64,000 bases of DNA. Origin: Pseudomonas wayambapalatensis. Its GTDB lineage: Bacteria; Pseudomonadota; Gammaproteobacteria; Pseudomonadales; Pseudomonadaceae. Under the pieces are notes generated by a model. It was not told where the DNA came from. It did no database searches and saw nothing but the letters and a program-made list of their open reading frames with translations. Location: NCBI GenBank assembly GCA_014268975.2, contig CP077096.1:4501501-4565500 (forward strand). The letters run 5' to 3'. Below are positions 55,052 through 64,000 of this stretch, piece by piece. A program made the position numbers and the translations under genes. Position 1 is the stretch's first letter. Each line of letters starts with the position of its first letter.

Positions 55052-55080
55052 GGGGTCTTCGGCGGTCAGATCGGATCAGG

Positions 55081-55623
55081 TCAGCCGCGCTCACCGAGCA
55101 GCCACTGCAGTTGGACTTCGTGCTGGCCACGGTCGTCGGTGACGAATACCGTACCTTCACTGATCATCACATCCCATTTGATGGTACGCGGCATGTCGGT
55201 GGCCAGAACCTCCAGGACTTCCTGCGGAACAGCAGCGATACTCAGGTTTTTCAGGCCCTTGACCGCGCCGACCACCTTGTTCTCCCACACCCGCAAGCTG
55301 CCGTAGGCCAGCAGGCTGGTGCGCTCGGTGCGACGCGAGCACCAGGTCAGGCGCTCGGCGTCGGGCTGGCCGACTTCGATCCAGTGCAGGATGCGATCAT
55401 CCAGGCTTTTTTCCCACAGGGCAGCTTCATCGACATCCGACAGACCGCGGCCGAACGACAGGTTCTCGTTGTACCAAAGGGCGTAGGCCAGCAGACGGAC
55501 GGCCATGCGCTCCTCAGTCTCCGACGGGTGACGAGCGATCGTCTGACGGACGTTTTCGTACACGCCACGGTCGAGGTCGGTCAGATTCAGTTCGAACTTG
55601 TAGGTAGTGGAAGGCTGGGCCAT
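55081..55623 (-). CDS. yaeQ: YaeQ family protein
   Basis: A 180-residue YaeQ protein, distantly related to PD-(D/E)XK nucleases. YKFELNLTDLDRGVY at the N-terminus, RMAVRLLAYALWYNENLSFGRGLSD (about 38-62) and WIEVGQPDAERL (about 80) are family segments. Function in the cell is unclear. It is followed by recJ on the same strand. Confidence 0.9.
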   Translation of the reverse strand: MAQPSTTYKFELNLTDLDRGVYENVRQTIARHPSETEERMAVRLLAYALWYNENLSFGRGLSDVDEAALWEKSLDDRILHWIEVGQPDAERLTWCSRRTERTSLLAYGSLRVWENKVVGAVKGLKNLSIAAVPQEVLEVLATDMPRTIKWDVMISEGTVFVTDDRGQHEVQLQWLLGERG

Positions 55624-55786
55624 GGGAAAGGGGCTTCTTTGGAGAAAGTCGCAGAGTTTAACCGATCCGAGTTTGTTGGGGTGGGTGGTTGCGCATCTGC
55701 GTGCACTAGACTCTGCCTTGCAACAGTATCTGCCATTGACCAGCTGTGATAAAACCAAGCCTCTTTTCTGTCGCCACGGACGCACC

Positions 55787-56986
55787 ATGCCCACCCCCGC
55801 CAAACCCCTCGCCGGTCTGAAGGTCATCGAGCTCGGCACCTTGATCGCCGGTCCCTTCGCTTCGCGTATCTGCGCCGAATTCGGCGCCGAGGTGATCAAG
55901 GTCGAATCACCTGATGGCGGCGATCCGCTGCGCAAGTGGCGCAAACTGTATGAAGGGACTTCGCTGTGGTGGTTCGTCCAGGCACGCAACAAGCAATCGC
56001 TTACCCTCAACCTCAAGCACCCCGAAGGGCGCGAGATCCTCAAGCAATTGCTGGCCGGCGCTGACATCCTGATCGAGAACTTCCGCCCTGGCGTGCTGGA
56101 GAAACTGGGCCTTGGCTGGGACGTGCTGCATGCCCTCAACCCACGCCTGGTGATGGTGCGCCTGTCAGGCTTCGGCCAGACCGGGCCGATGAAGGACCAG
56201 CCGGGCTTCGGTGCAGTCGGCGAGTCCATGGGGGGCCTGCGCTACATCACAGGTTTCGAGGATCGCCCGCCCGTGCGCACGGGCATTTCCATCGGCGACT
56301 CGATTGCCGCCCTCTGGGGCGTGATCGGCGCGCTGATGGCCCTGCGACATCGCGAGGTCAATGGCGGTGAAGGGCAGGTGGTGGATGTGGCGTTGTACGA
56401 GGCAATCTTTGCGATGATGGAAAGCATGGTGCCGGAGTTCGACGTGTTCGGCTTCATTCGCGAGCGCACCGGCAACATCATGCCGGGCATCACCCCCTCC
56501 TCCATCCACACCAGTGCCGACGGCCGGCACGTGCAGATCGGCGCCAACGGCGATGCGATCTTCAAACGCTTCATGCAGGCCATCGGCCGCGACGACCTGG
56601 CCGAGGACGCGACCCTGGCCAGCAACGATGGTCGTGACCTGCGTCGCGACGAGCTGTACGGGGTGATCGACCGCTGGGTCAACAGCCTGCCGCTGGAACA
56701 GGTGATGCAGTCACTGAACGATGCCGGCGTGCCTGCCAGCCGCATCTATTCGGCCGAGGACATGTTCAGCGACCCGCAATTCCTCGCCCGGGAAATGTTC
56801 CTCCAGGCGAAACTCCCGGACGGCAAGCCCTTCAAGATGCCAGGTATCGTGCCCAAGCTGTCGCAGACACCAGGCTCCACGGAGTGGGTCGGGCCTGCGC
56901 TGGGGGAGCACACGGCGACGCTGCTCGCCGGGCTGGGCTACAGCGATGCCCAGGTGGCACGCCTGCGCGAGCAGGGGGCGGTCTGA
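55787..56986 (+). CDS. CaiB/BaiF-family CoA-transferase
   Basis: A 399-residue class III CoA-transferase. LKVIELGTLIAGPFASRI near the N-terminus and GAEVIKVE follow the family. The catalytic Asp is D171 in SIGDSIAALWG. It moves CoA between carboxylic acids; the donor and acceptor cannot be set from sequence. I chose the ATG at 55787; an upstream in-frame ATG at 55607 would overlap the yaeQ start region. Confidence 0.9.
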   Translation: MPTPAKPLAGLKVIELGTLIAGPFASRICAEFGAEVIKVESPDGGDPLRKWRKLYEGTSLWWFVQARNKQSLTLNLKHPEGREILKQLLAGADILIENFRPGVLEKLGLGWDVLHALNPRLVMVRLSGFGQTGPMKDQPGFGAVGESMGGLRYITGFEDRPPVRTGISIGDSIAALWGVIGALMALRHREVNGGEGQVVDVALYEAIFAMMESMVPEFDVFGFIRERTGNIMPGITPSSIHTSADGRHVQIGANGDAIFKRFMQAIGRDDLAEDATLASNDGRDLRRDELYGVIDRWVNSLPLEQVMQSLNDAGVPASRIYSAEDMFSDPQFLAREMFLQAKLPDGKPFKMPGIVPKLSQTPGSTEWVGPALGEHTATLLAGLGYSDAQVARLREQGAV

Positions 56987-57003
56987 TCGGGCGCCGAACC
57001 AGC

Positions 57004-57879
57004 ATGATGCGCTTGTGTGTGCTGCTCTGCGCCCTGCTGCTGCCCTGGCAGCAGGGCCAGGCCCGTGAGCGCCTGACCTGGCTGGTGCGCGACCTGCCGC
57101 CGTTCACCATTCTCGAAGGCCAGGAAAAGGGCCAGGGCGTGGTCGACCGCATGCTGCCTCTGCTCATCGAGCAGATGCCAGAATACGATCACACAGTCCT
57201 TCGGGTGAATCGCGCCCGTGGCATCCAGATGCTCCAAGAGCACAGCTTCACCTGCGACCCGACCCTGCTATGGACGCCGGAACGCGCCCGTTTCGTGCAC
57301 TTTTCCCAACCCTCGCTGCCCATCCTCAGTGGCGGGCTAGTCATCCGCAAGGCTGACCAGAGGCTGCTGGACGATCCCGGGGAAGGCTCGCCTGTGGACC
57401 TGAAGCAGTTGCTGGAGCGTCCAGGGCTGAAACTGGGAATCGTGGCCCAGCGCAGCTACGGGGCAGTGGTCGACGATATCCTGCGGCTGTTGCCAGAAGC
57501 CACGTTGAGCCGCCACTACGGCAACGATGCCACCGCCAACCTCTTGCAGATGCAGCAGCTGGGGCGCCTGCAACTGGTGCTTGGCTACTGGCCAGAGGTG
57601 CGCTACCTGGTCCAGCAGCAGGGCGGCTCGCTGGACAGCTACCAGTTCCACCCGATCAAAGGGGCGAATCGCTACCAGTTTCTGCATGTGGGCTGCTCCG
57701 ACACCCCACTAGGACGCGAGGCCATCGCCCATATCGACAAGCTGTTGCCACACCTGCGCCAGGAAGTCCTCCCTGAGTTCTACGCCAACTGGCTTGACCC
57801 CGAACTGCGCACAGAGTACCTGGAACAGACCCGACGCCTGGTCGAGGAGGCTCCCGCTCCGACCAGCATCAAGCCATGA
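57004..57879 (+). CDS. Periplasmic solute-binding-like protein (TIGR02285 type)
   Basis: A 291-residue exported protein with a signal peptide ending near QGQA-RERL. The fold resembles type-II periplasmic binding proteins (SBP_bac_3-like): WLVRDLPPFTILEGQEKGQG at the mature N-terminus and a second lobe after residue 120. No transporter genes are adjacent, so it may be a sensor or orphan binding protein. It begins 17 bases after the CoA-transferase stop, with only a weak ribosome site. Confidence 0.75.
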   Translation: MMRLCVLLCALLLPWQQGQARERLTWLVRDLPPFTILEGQEKGQGVVDRMLPLLIEQMPEYDHTVLRVNRARGIQMLQEHSFTCDPTLLWTPERARFVHFSQPSLPILSGGLVIRKADQRLLDDPGEGSPVDLKQLLERPGLKLGIVAQRSYGAVVDDILRLLPEATLSRHYGNDATANLLQMQQLGRLQLVLGYWPEVRYLVQQQGGSLDSYQFHPIKGANRYQFLHVGCSDTPLGREAIAHIDKLLPHLRQEVLPEFYANWLDPELRTEYLEQTRRLVEEAPAPTSIKP

Positions 57880-57893
57880 CGCAGGCAAAAGAA

Positions 57894-57923
57894 ACCCCGG
57901 ATGCTGGGGAAGACATCCGGGGT
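57894..57923 (-). terminator. Hairpin terminator between convergent genes
   Basis: ACCCCGGATG and CATCCGGGGT pair around a 10-base loop; the minus strand continues TTCTTTTG. It would end the DUF3509 gene transcript. Confidence 0.7.
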
Positions 57924-58015
57924 CAACGCAAAGCCCTTGAATGGACTCTGTACGGCGATCCAACGCTACCGGAGCAAAGCAGCGTTCGAGCACCCTATAA
58001 AATCTGACGAGACAC

Positions 58016-58297
58016 TCAGGCAAAGGTTCCCTGAGGTTGATGCCGGTGTTGTAATGCCGCGATCACACAGGGCTGCAGACGCCCTTCGACGATCTGCAGG
58101 TCGCGGTGCAGACCGTCGACCAGATCGACCAGCAAGCGCTGCTCCTGTAGCTGGCGCACGCTCACGGCGCGGCGCAATACCTCGTTGCCCTGCGCATCGA
58201 GCACGGTGAGTTGGCGATTGCCGCGCGCATCCACATCGTCGAGTCGGGTGTGATAAGGGGACAGGGCATCGTTGAGCAGGGAGCAGATTCTTTCCAT
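58016..58297 (-). CDS. DUF3509 family protein
   Basis: A 93-residue soluble protein. MERICSLLNDALSPY at the start, TVLDAQGNEVLRRAVS in the middle and RLLVDLVDGLHRDLQIVEGRL near the end match the DUF3509 family, which is mostly restricted to pseudomonads. Its function is unknown. No clear ribosome site is seen before the ATG at 58297. Confidence 0.8.
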   Translation of the reverse strand: MERICSLLNDALSPYHTRLDDVDARGNRQLTVLDAQGNEVLRRAVSVRQLQEQRLLVDLVDGLHRDLQIVEGRLQPCVIAALQHRHQPQGTFA

Positions 58298-58371
58298 CCG
58301 GCGTACTCGCTTTGTCGGGGACCTATCGGAACTGACCGTCAGGCACTTGGGAAAGTTCGCTCGCGCCTGTA

Positions 58372-58812
58372 TCAGCCAGCATGCGTGGGCAACATGACAG
58401 TTTCGATATCCCGCCCGGAGTGCCTGCGCGGCGGTCGACGCAGCCGCTGCAATGCCGCCTGCAACCCCCTCATCGACAACGGCCAGGGCAATTGGGCAAC
58501 GACCCACTGCCCCTGACGCTGGGCCTCGGAAGCGAGATCAGGGCCGCGCACAGGGGGCTGTCCGACGAACAGCAGCGCACGCGCATGGCCCTGCCGGGTC
58601 ACGTGCTTCAACAGTGCCTGGGCGCTCAGCGCCGGCATGCCATGGTCGATGATGAGCATGTCCAAGGCTCGCATTTGCGCCATGCTTGCCTTGGCGCTGG
58701 CCAGATCGCAGGCGATGCGCACGTTGAAAACCCCCAGGGCATTGCAGGCCTGGTGCAAAGCGATCTGCTGGGCGGGATGAGACTGGACGATAAGAATGTT
58801 GAGCCGGTGCAT
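58372..58812 (-). CDS. Degenerate receiver-domain protein
   Basis: A 146-residue protein with the fold pattern of a response-regulator receiver: NILIVQSHP at strand 1 and LIIDHGMP with Asp56 in the phospho-acceptor position. The acidic pair that binds Mg is replaced by Gln10-Ser11, and the Lys-Pro of the last strand reads AQLPWPL. It has no output domain; the tail is Arg-rich (about 125-135). AGGAG precedes the ATG. It is probably a pseudo-receiver that works by protein contact. Confidence 0.75.
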   Translation of the reverse strand: MHRLNILIVQSHPAQQIALHQACNALGVFNVRIACDLASAKASMAQMRALDMLIIDHGMPALSAQALLKHVTRQGHARALLFVGQPPVRGPDLASEAQRQGQWVVAQLPWPLSMRGLQAALQRLRRPPRRHSGRDIETVMLPTHAG

Positions 58813-58944
58813 GAGCCGCTCCTGAGGGCTGCGAGCCCTTATGGACAGGGCGCCCACTCTAGAAAAGCAGCATAGGGACTCAAATAGGAAAAGCCTGAAA
58901 AGACGAAGGATGATTCTGTAATTAAAGAACCGCTCAAACGCAAA

Positions 58945-58974
58945 CGGGGCAAGCCGATGTTCCGACTTGCCCCG
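58945..58974 (-). terminator. Terminator after thrC
   Basis: CGGGGCAAG and CTTGCCCCG form a 9-bp stem just beyond the thrC stop, followed on the minus strand by TTTGCGTTTG. Confidence 0.65.
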
Positions 58975-58997
58975 CCAATGCCCTCGAGTACCGCGTT

Positions 58998-60407
58998 TTA
59001 CAGTGGCTTGCCGCGGTTGCCGTGCTGGCTGACGAAGGCCTGGACCGTCTTCAGGTCATTGGCCAGGACCGTGCAACGCTCCTCGCGGCTGAACAGGTCG
59101 CTCAGGTGCGCAGGCAGCTCGAGGGCCTTGCCGACACCGGCCTTCTCCACTGCCTCGGGGAATTTGACCGGATGCGCGGTGCCCAGCACCACCATTGGCG
59201 TATCCAGGCTGCGACGGCACTCACGAGCGGCTTTGACGCCGATGGCGGTGTGCGGATCAAGCACTTCGCCGGTGGCCTTGAACACCTCGGCGATGGTCTC
59301 GCAGGTCTGCTCGTCGCTCACTGCCAGGGAGTCGAACAGCTTGCGCGCCTCGGTCCAGCGATCCTGCTCCACGCTGAAGCCACCACCCTGCTTGAAGTTG
59401 GCCATCAACTCGGCGATCGCCGCGCCGTTGCGACCGTGCAGGTCGAACAGCAGGCGCTCGAAGTTGGACGAGACCATGATGTCCATCGACGGCGAGAGCG
59501 TTGGGTGCAGCGCGTCCTTGACGTACTGGTTGCCGCTCATGAAGCGGTGCAGGATGTCGTTGCGGTTGGTGGCCACCACCAGCTGGCTGATCGGCAGGCC
59601 CATGTTGCGCGCCAGGTAACCGGCGAAGATATCGCCGAAGTTGCCGGTCGGGACCGAGAACGCGACCGAGCGCGCCGGGCCGCCCAACTGCAGTGCAGCA
59701 TGGAAGTAGTAGACGATCTGGGCCATGATCCGCGCCCAGTTGATCGAGTTGACCGCGACCAGGCGAGTGCCCTTGAGGAAGGACTGGTCGGCGAAGCTGG
59801 CCTTGACCATCTCCTGGCAGTCGTCGAAGTTGCCTTCGATGGCGATGTTGTGGATGTTGTCACCGAGGATGGTGGTCATCTGCCGACGCTGAACTTCCGA
59901 CACGCGCTGGTGCGGGTGCAGGATGAAGATGTCGACGTTGTCGCAACGGCGGCAGCCTTCGATGGCGGCGGAACCGGTATCACCGCTGGTGGCACCGACG
60001 ATCACCACGCGCTCGCCACGCTTGACCAGCACGTGGTCGAGCAGACGGCCGAGCAGTTGCAGGGCGAAGTCCTTGAACGCCAGCGTCGGGCCGTGGAACA
60101 GCTCCATCACCCACTCGTTGCCGTTCAGCTGGCGCAGCGGTGCCACCGCGGCGTGGGCGAAGGCACCGTAGGTTTCCTCGAGGATCTTCTTGAAGTCGGC
60201 ATCGGCGATGCTGCCGGTGACGAAGGGGCGCATCACTCGGAACGCCAGTTCGTGATACGGCAAGCCGGCCCAGGAAGCGATTTCTTCCTGGGTGAAGCGC
60301 GGCAGGTTTTCCGGCACGTACAGGCCGCCGTCGCTGGCAAGACCTGCCAGCAGGACGTCTTCGAAATTCAGGGCCGGAGCCTGGCCGCGAGTACTGATAT
60401 AGCGCAT
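58998..60407 (-). CDS. thrC: Threonine synthase
   Basis: A 469-residue PLP enzyme that makes threonine from O-phosphohomoserine. The PLP Lys is in HGPTLAFKDFALQL (about 105-118) and the phosphate loop in VGATSGDTGSAAIEG (about 138-152). The start MRYISTRGQAP at 60407 is the standard N-terminus; the longer frame is rejected. It follows hom by 52 bases in a threonine operon. Confidence 0.97.
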   Translation of the reverse strand: MRYISTRGQAPALNFEDVLLAGLASDGGLYVPENLPRFTQEEIASWAGLPYHELAFRVMRPFVTGSIADADFKKILEETYGAFAHAAVAPLRQLNGNEWVMELFHGPTLAFKDFALQLLGRLLDHVLVKRGERVVIVGATSGDTGSAAIEGCRRCDNVDIFILHPHQRVSEVQRRQMTTILGDNIHNIAIEGNFDDCQEMVKASFADQSFLKGTRLVAVNSINWARIMAQIVYYFHAALQLGGPARSVAFSVPTGNFGDIFAGYLARNMGLPISQLVVATNRNDILHRFMSGNQYVKDALHPTLSPSMDIMVSSNFERLLFDLHGRNGAAIAELMANFKQGGGFSVEQDRWTEARKLFDSLAVSDEQTCETIAEVFKATGEVLDPHTAIGVKAARECRRSLDTPMVVLGTAHPVKFPEAVEKAGVGKALELPAHLSDLFSREERCTVLANDLKTVQAFVSQHGNRGKPL

Positions 60408-60459
60408 TGTGCAAACCTTCGGTTCTGGGCGCGGGCCGCCGTCGCGGCCCGCCGCTGAA

Positions 60460-61764
60460 TTAATTGAGCTGTTCGACGCGGATACGCACGACGTTGCCGA
60501 CCACATCCTGCAGGGCTTCAAGGGCGACGATGGCATCGTTGATACGCTGCTCGACCACGCCGTGGGTCAGCAGAATCATCGGCACCAGGCCGTCCTGTTC
60601 TTCGGCTTCCTTCTGCATGATCGACTCTATGTTGATGCCACGCTCGGACAGGATGCTGGCGACCTGGGCCAGCACGCCTGGGTGATCCTTGGCCTGGATC
60701 CGCAGGTAATAGGCGCTTTCGCACGCCTCGATCGGCAGGATCGGGTGCGCCGACAGCGAATCCGGCTGGAAGGCCAGGTGCGGAACGCGGTTTTCCGGGT
60801 CGGAGGTCATGGCACGCACCACATCGACCAGGTCGGCGACCACCGACGAAGCGGTCGGCTCCATGCCGGCACCGGCGCCGTAGTAGAGCGTCGAGCCAGC
60901 AGCGTCGCCGTTGACCATCACCGCGTTCATCACGCCGTTGACGTTGGCGATCAGGCGGTCGCTCGGGATCAGCGTCGGGTGCACGCGCAGCTCGATGCCG
61001 TCGGCAGTGCGGCGGGCCACACCCAGGTGCTTGATGCGATAGCCCAGGGCTTCGGCGTAGTTGACGTCAGCAGTGGTCAGGCGGGTGATGCCCTCGGTGT
61101 AGGCCTTGTCGAACTGCAGCGGAATACCGAAGGCGATGGAGGCCAGAATGGTCAGCTTGTGCGCAGCATCGATGCCCTCGACGTCGAAGGTCGGGTCGGC
61201 CTCGGCATAGCCCAGCGCCTGGGCTTCGGCCAGCACGTCAGGGAAAGCACGGCCCTTTTCACGCATTTCGGTGAGGATGAAGTTACCGGTGCCGTTGATG
61301 ATCCCGGCCAACCAGTTGATGCGGTTGGCCGACAGGCCTTCGCGGATCGCCTTGATCACCGGGATGCCGCCGGCAACCGCCGCCTCGAAGGCCACGATCA
61401 CGCCCTTTTCACGGGCCTTGGCGAAAATCTCGTTGCCGTGCACGGCAATCAGCGCCTTGTTGGCGGTGACCACGTGCTTGCCGTTCTCGATGGCCTTGAG
61501 CACCAGATCGCGGGCAATGGTGTAGCCACCGATCAGCTCGATGACGATGTCGATTTCGGGGTTGGTCGCGACTTCGAACACATCAGCGGTAATGGGGGTA
61601 CCGGTAATCTGGCAGTTCGGGTTCTGCGAGCGCATGGCAATCTGGGCCACTTCAATACCGCGCCCGGCACGGCGGGCAATCTCCTCGGCGTTGCGCTGAA
61701 GTACATTGAAGGTACCGCCACCGACGGTCCCCAACCCACAGATGCCTACTTTGACCGGTTTCAC
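60460..61764 (-). CDS. hom: Homoserine dehydrogenase
   Basis: A 434-residue enzyme that reduces aspartate semialdehyde to homoserine. The NAD(P)-binding KVGICGLGTVGGGT is at residues 5-18; the catalytic domain (GIINGTGNFILTEM, about 174) and a C-terminal ACT domain (about 355-430), usual for threonine feedback, follow. The start is a GTG at 61764 with GGAG about 7 bases upstream. Confidence 0.96.
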   Translation of the reverse strand: MKPVKVGICGLGTVGGGTFNVLQRNAEEIARRAGRGIEVAQIAMRSQNPNCQITGTPITADVFEVATNPEIDIVIELIGGYTIARDLVLKAIENGKHVVTANKALIAVHGNEIFAKAREKGVIVAFEAAVAGGIPVIKAIREGLSANRINWLAGIINGTGNFILTEMREKGRAFPDVLAEAQALGYAEADPTFDVEGIDAAHKLTILASIAFGIPLQFDKAYTEGITRLTTADVNYAEALGYRIKHLGVARRTADGIELRVHPTLIPSDRLIANVNGVMNAVMVNGDAAGSTLYYGAGAGMEPTASSVVADLVDVVRAMTSDPENRVPHLAFQPDSLSAHPILPIEACESAYYLRIQAKDHPGVLAQVASILSERGINIESIMQKEAEEQDGLVPMILLTHGVVEQRINDAIVALEALQDVVGNVVRIRVEQLN

Positions 61765-61846
61765 TGTGAACTCCCCATTGAACGGCCGGCACCTGCGCCG
61801 ACCGTGAAACATGCCGTCACCCCATGACGACGGCGTATTGAATGAA

Positions 61847-62608
61847 TTACTTGGCGGCTTGCGCCTGGCCGGCCAGGGCCAGCTTGGCCACCTGCGGTGC
61901 CGGCTGGTAGCCCGGGATCACCTGGCCGCTTTCGAGCACGATCGCCGGCGTGCCGTTGACACCGATCGACTGGCCGAGCTGGAACTGCTTGCTGACCGGG
62001 TTGGCACACTTGGCCGCCTTGATTTCCTTGCCGTCGACCATCTTGTCCATCGCCGCGCGACGGTCACTGGAGCACCAGACAGCCTGCAGTTGCTCGTCAC
62101 CCGGCGAGCCCAGGCCCTGGCGCGGGAAGGCGACATAGCGCACCTCGATACCGCGCTTGTTCAGCTCGGGCACCTCGGCGTGCAGCTTGTGGCAGTATGG
62201 GCAGGTCGTGTCGGTGAACACGGTGATGTGCGATTTGGTTTCGCCCTTGGCCGGGTAAACCACCATTTCAGTCGCAGGAATACCATTGATCAGCTTGGCG
62301 ATGCCCTGGCGTTCGGTTTTCTCGGTCAGGTTGACCGGCTTGCCATCCTGGATCTGGTACAGGTAGCCCTGCATGACGAACTGGCCATCTGCGCTGGCAT
62401 AGAGCACGCGACCGCCCTGCAGCTTGACTTCGTAGAGACCGCCGACCGGGCTGGTGGCGACGCTTTCGATCGGGACTTCCAGTTCCAGTGTCTTGAGTGT
62501 GTTGCGAATGGCTTGCTCGGCACCGGCGTTGACATCGGTGGCCGCAGCGACGGCAAAGGTACTGGCCAGCGCCAGGGCGGCGGCGGCAAACATCTGGGTC
62601 ACGCGCAT
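61847..62608 (-). CDS. dsbC: Thiol:disulfide interchange protein DsbC
   Basis: A 253-residue periplasmic disulfide isomerase. A signal peptide ends near residue 22 (FAVAA-ATDV). A DsbC N-terminal dimerisation domain precedes the thioredoxin-like domain with active site CPYC (TDTTCPYCHKLH, about 128) and a cis-Pro in GTPAIV. GGAG lies before the ATG at 62608. It sits between xerD and hom, as in other Pseudomonas. Confidence 0.95.
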   Translation of the reverse strand: MRVTQMFAAAALALASTFAVAAATDVNAGAEQAIRNTLKTLELEVPIESVATSPVGGLYEVKLQGGRVLYASADGQFVMQGYLYQIQDGKPVNLTEKTERQGIAKLINGIPATEMVVYPAKGETKSHITVFTDTTCPYCHKLHAEVPELNKRGIEVRYVAFPRQGLGSPGDEQLQAVWCSSDRRAAMDKMVDGKEIKAAKCANPVSKQFQLGQSIGVNGTPAIVLESGQVIPGYQPAPQVAKLALAGQAQAAK

Positions 62609-62763
62609 GGGGTACTCCTGAAGGCGGACGGGGACCGGAGGACGTCGCCTGCGGAAAAAATCGCGGCGACCAGACAGTCCCTGGTGCAAACCGCTCAAGC
62701 CTACCACATCAGGCCGCGACGAAATCACTGTCTGATGGCCGCCGGGCGGAACATGAAAATCAT

Positions 62764-63660
62764 TCATCCACGCGGATGGTGCTGGGCATGCAACTGCTGC
62801 AAACGTGCCTTGGCGACGTGGGTGTAGATCTGCGTGGTGGAAAGGTCGCTGTGCCCCAGCAGCATCTGCACCACCCTCAGGTCGGCACCATGGTTGAGCA
62901 GATGGGTGGCAAAGGCGTGACGCAAGGTATGCGGTGACAGTGGCTTGTCGATACCGGCCACGCGCGCGTGGTGCTTGATGCGGTGCCAGAACGTCTGGCG
63001 GGTCATTTCCTCGCCGCGCAGGCTGGGGAACAGCACATCGCTGGGGCGACCGTTGAGCAGCTCGCCGCGACCGTCGCGCACGTAGCGCTCGATCCACAGT
63101 ACCGCCTCCTCGCCCATCGGCACCAGACGTTCCTTGCTGCCCTTGCCCATCACCCGCAGTACACCCTGGCGCAGGTTGACTTGATCGAGGGTCAGGCTCA
63201 CCAGCTCGGTGACCCGCAGGCCGCAGGCGTAGAGAACCTCGAGCATGGCTCGGTCGCGCTGGCCGATGGCTTCGGCCAGGTCGGGTGCCTTGAGCAGCGC
63301 TTCGACATCCGCTTCCGACAGAGATTTGGGCAAAGGCCTACCCAGCTGCGGCATATCGACCTGCAAGGTCGGATCGACACCAATGAGTTTTTCCCGCAGC
63401 AGATAGCGATAAAAGCCACGCACACCAGAGAGAAACCGCGCAGTGGAGCGCGGCTTGTAACCCTCATCGAAGCGCCAGGCAAGGTGGTCGAGGATCGAAT
63501 CGCGGCCAGCTTCAGGCAACGCGACGCCACGCTCCTGCAACCAGCCATTGAACAGGGCCAGGTCGCTGCGGTAGGAAACGCGGGTGTTGTCGGACAGACC
63601 TTTTTCCAGCCAGAGGGCATCGAGAAACTGATCGATCAGGGGGTGGTCCAGGGCGGGCAT
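62764..63660 (-). CDS. xerD: Tyrosine recombinase XerD
   Basis: A 298-residue site-specific recombinase that acts with XerC and FtsK at dif to resolve chromosome dimers. An N-terminal SAM-like core-binding domain (about 5-90) precedes the catalytic domain. The catalytic Arg is in ACGLRVTELVSL, followed by HTLRHAFATHLL, LLGHSDLSTTQIYTH with the Tyr nucleophile near residue 279. This is a housekeeping recombinase, not an island integrase. Confidence 0.96.
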   Translation of the reverse strand: MPALDHPLIDQFLDALWLEKGLSDNTRVSYRSDLALFNGWLQERGVALPEAGRDSILDHLAWRFDEGYKPRSTARFLSGVRGFYRYLLREKLIGVDPTLQVDMPQLGRPLPKSLSEADVEALLKAPDLAEAIGQRDRAMLEVLYACGLRVTELVSLTLDQVNLRQGVLRVMGKGSKERLVPMGEEAVLWIERYVRDGRGELLNGRPSDVLFPSLRGEEMTRQTFWHRIKHHARVAGIDKPLSPHTLRHAFATHLLNHGADLRVVQMLLGHSDLSTTQIYTHVAKARLQQLHAQHHPRG

Positions 63661-63774
63661 TCGGAGGGCTGCTGGGTGTTGAAAGTGGGCCTAGTGTTTC
63701 ATAGCGGCTTGCGGGTTGTCTGTACCGACCTCTGGACAGGCAAGCCCTTTTCACAGAGGCCGGCACAGAAGCAC

Positions 63775-64000
63775 TCAAGCCTGAGGCAGTACCGGCACCG
63801 GTCGCTTGTCCTCGTCGATGGCAACAAAGCTGAACACCCCATGAATCGCACGCTCGCGGCCGTCGAGGTACATGTTCTCGACGAACACATCGACCTGTAC
63901 CTGCAAGCTGGTATTGCCCACCTTGATCACGCTGCCAACCAGCTCGACGATCGAGCCCGCCGGGATCGGGTGCTTGAAGTCGATGCGGTCGGTGGACACG
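63775..64000 (-). CDS. Acyl-CoA thioesterase, 5' end outside window
   Basis: The last 74 residues of a hotdog-fold thioesterase of the YciA type. STDRIDFKHPIPAGSIVELVGSVIKVG and VDVFVENMY are family segments; the catalytic N-terminal part lies beyond the right edge. It hydrolyses acyl-CoA. Confidence 0.8.
   Translation of the reverse strand, partial: VSTDRIDFKHPIPAGSIVELVGSVIKVGNTSLQVQVDVFVENMYLDGRERAIHGVFSFVAIDEDKRPVPVLPQA

Noticed and set aside
62764..63660. XerD as the recombinase of the island
   Set aside because: It is the housekeeping dif recombinase in its normal gene context, 30 kb from the island; the junctions do not look like dif.
1..64000. CRISPR arrays, tRNA or rRNA genes, insertion sequences
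   Set aside because: No regularly spaced repeats, tRNA-like cloverleaf sequences, rRNA segments or transposase frames were noticed. A covariance-model scan was not possible here.

Overview
The window is chromosomal DNA of a Pseudomonas, most likely of the P. putida group. The evidence is the high-GC coding style, repeated copies of the REP motif GCGGGCTTGCCCGC, and gene content and order that match the Pseudomonas core genome: sdhE/ygfX, the tct locus, a mexJK-like pump, adk-ppc, lysS-prfB-wsp, recJ, thrC-hom-dsbC-xerD. Species placement is inference from these features; no search was run. No tRNA, rRNA, CRISPR array, transposase or integrase was seen.

Layout. 1-2589: ygfX (cut by the window edge), sdhE, ygfZ and an HDOD gene. 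2608-10216: tricarboxylate uptake, with the TctDE two-component system divergent from an OpdH-type porin, TctCBA and an AbrB-type membrane protein. 10316-13817: ung, an enoyl-CoA hydratase-family gene, a tyrosine-rich lipoprotein, a small Cys-rich protein and a pseudouridine synthase. 13827-18820: an RND pump (MexJK-like) with a divergent TetR regulator. 18904-27554: rsmJ, a repeat protein, an extensin-like protein, a PEP mutase-family enzyme, DUF72, tsaB, adk and ppc.

27712-32392 is the main accessory region. A conserved small gene that normally follows ppc (the family annotated as 'pilin assembly protein') has been split by an AT-rich insert of about 4.3 kb. Its 5' part is at 27712-27971. 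Its 3' part, in frame and still readable, is at 32300-32392. The 8-bp sequence TACGAAGA lies at both junctions. The insert carries a diverged homologue of the gene it disrupted, a class III nucleotide-cyclase-like protein lacking the usual transition-state arginine, a KAP-type P-loop NTPase and a DUF4238 protein. The last two form an operon convergent with the cyclase-like gene. This looks like a compact defence-type cassette. I do not recognise this gene combination as a described system.

32637-40615: a DUF4398/OmpA (LptF-like) pair, a small membrane protein, a lipoprotein hydrolase, a DUF1704 protein, a lipoprotein, a TetR regulator, lysS and prfB with its programmed frameshift. 40886-42654: a halovibrin-like secreted toxin or NAD-glycohydrolase candidate. 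It is preceded by a stand-alone copy of its N-terminal domain. 42693-51111: a complete wspABCDEFR surface-sensing/c-di-GMP operon. 51238-64000: DUF533, a YqjM/XenA-type ene reductase, recJ, yaeQ, a CaiB-family CoA-transferase, a periplasmic solute-binding-like protein, DUF3509, a degenerate receiver protein, thrC, hom, dsbC, xerD and the 3' end of an acyl-CoA thioesterase gene.
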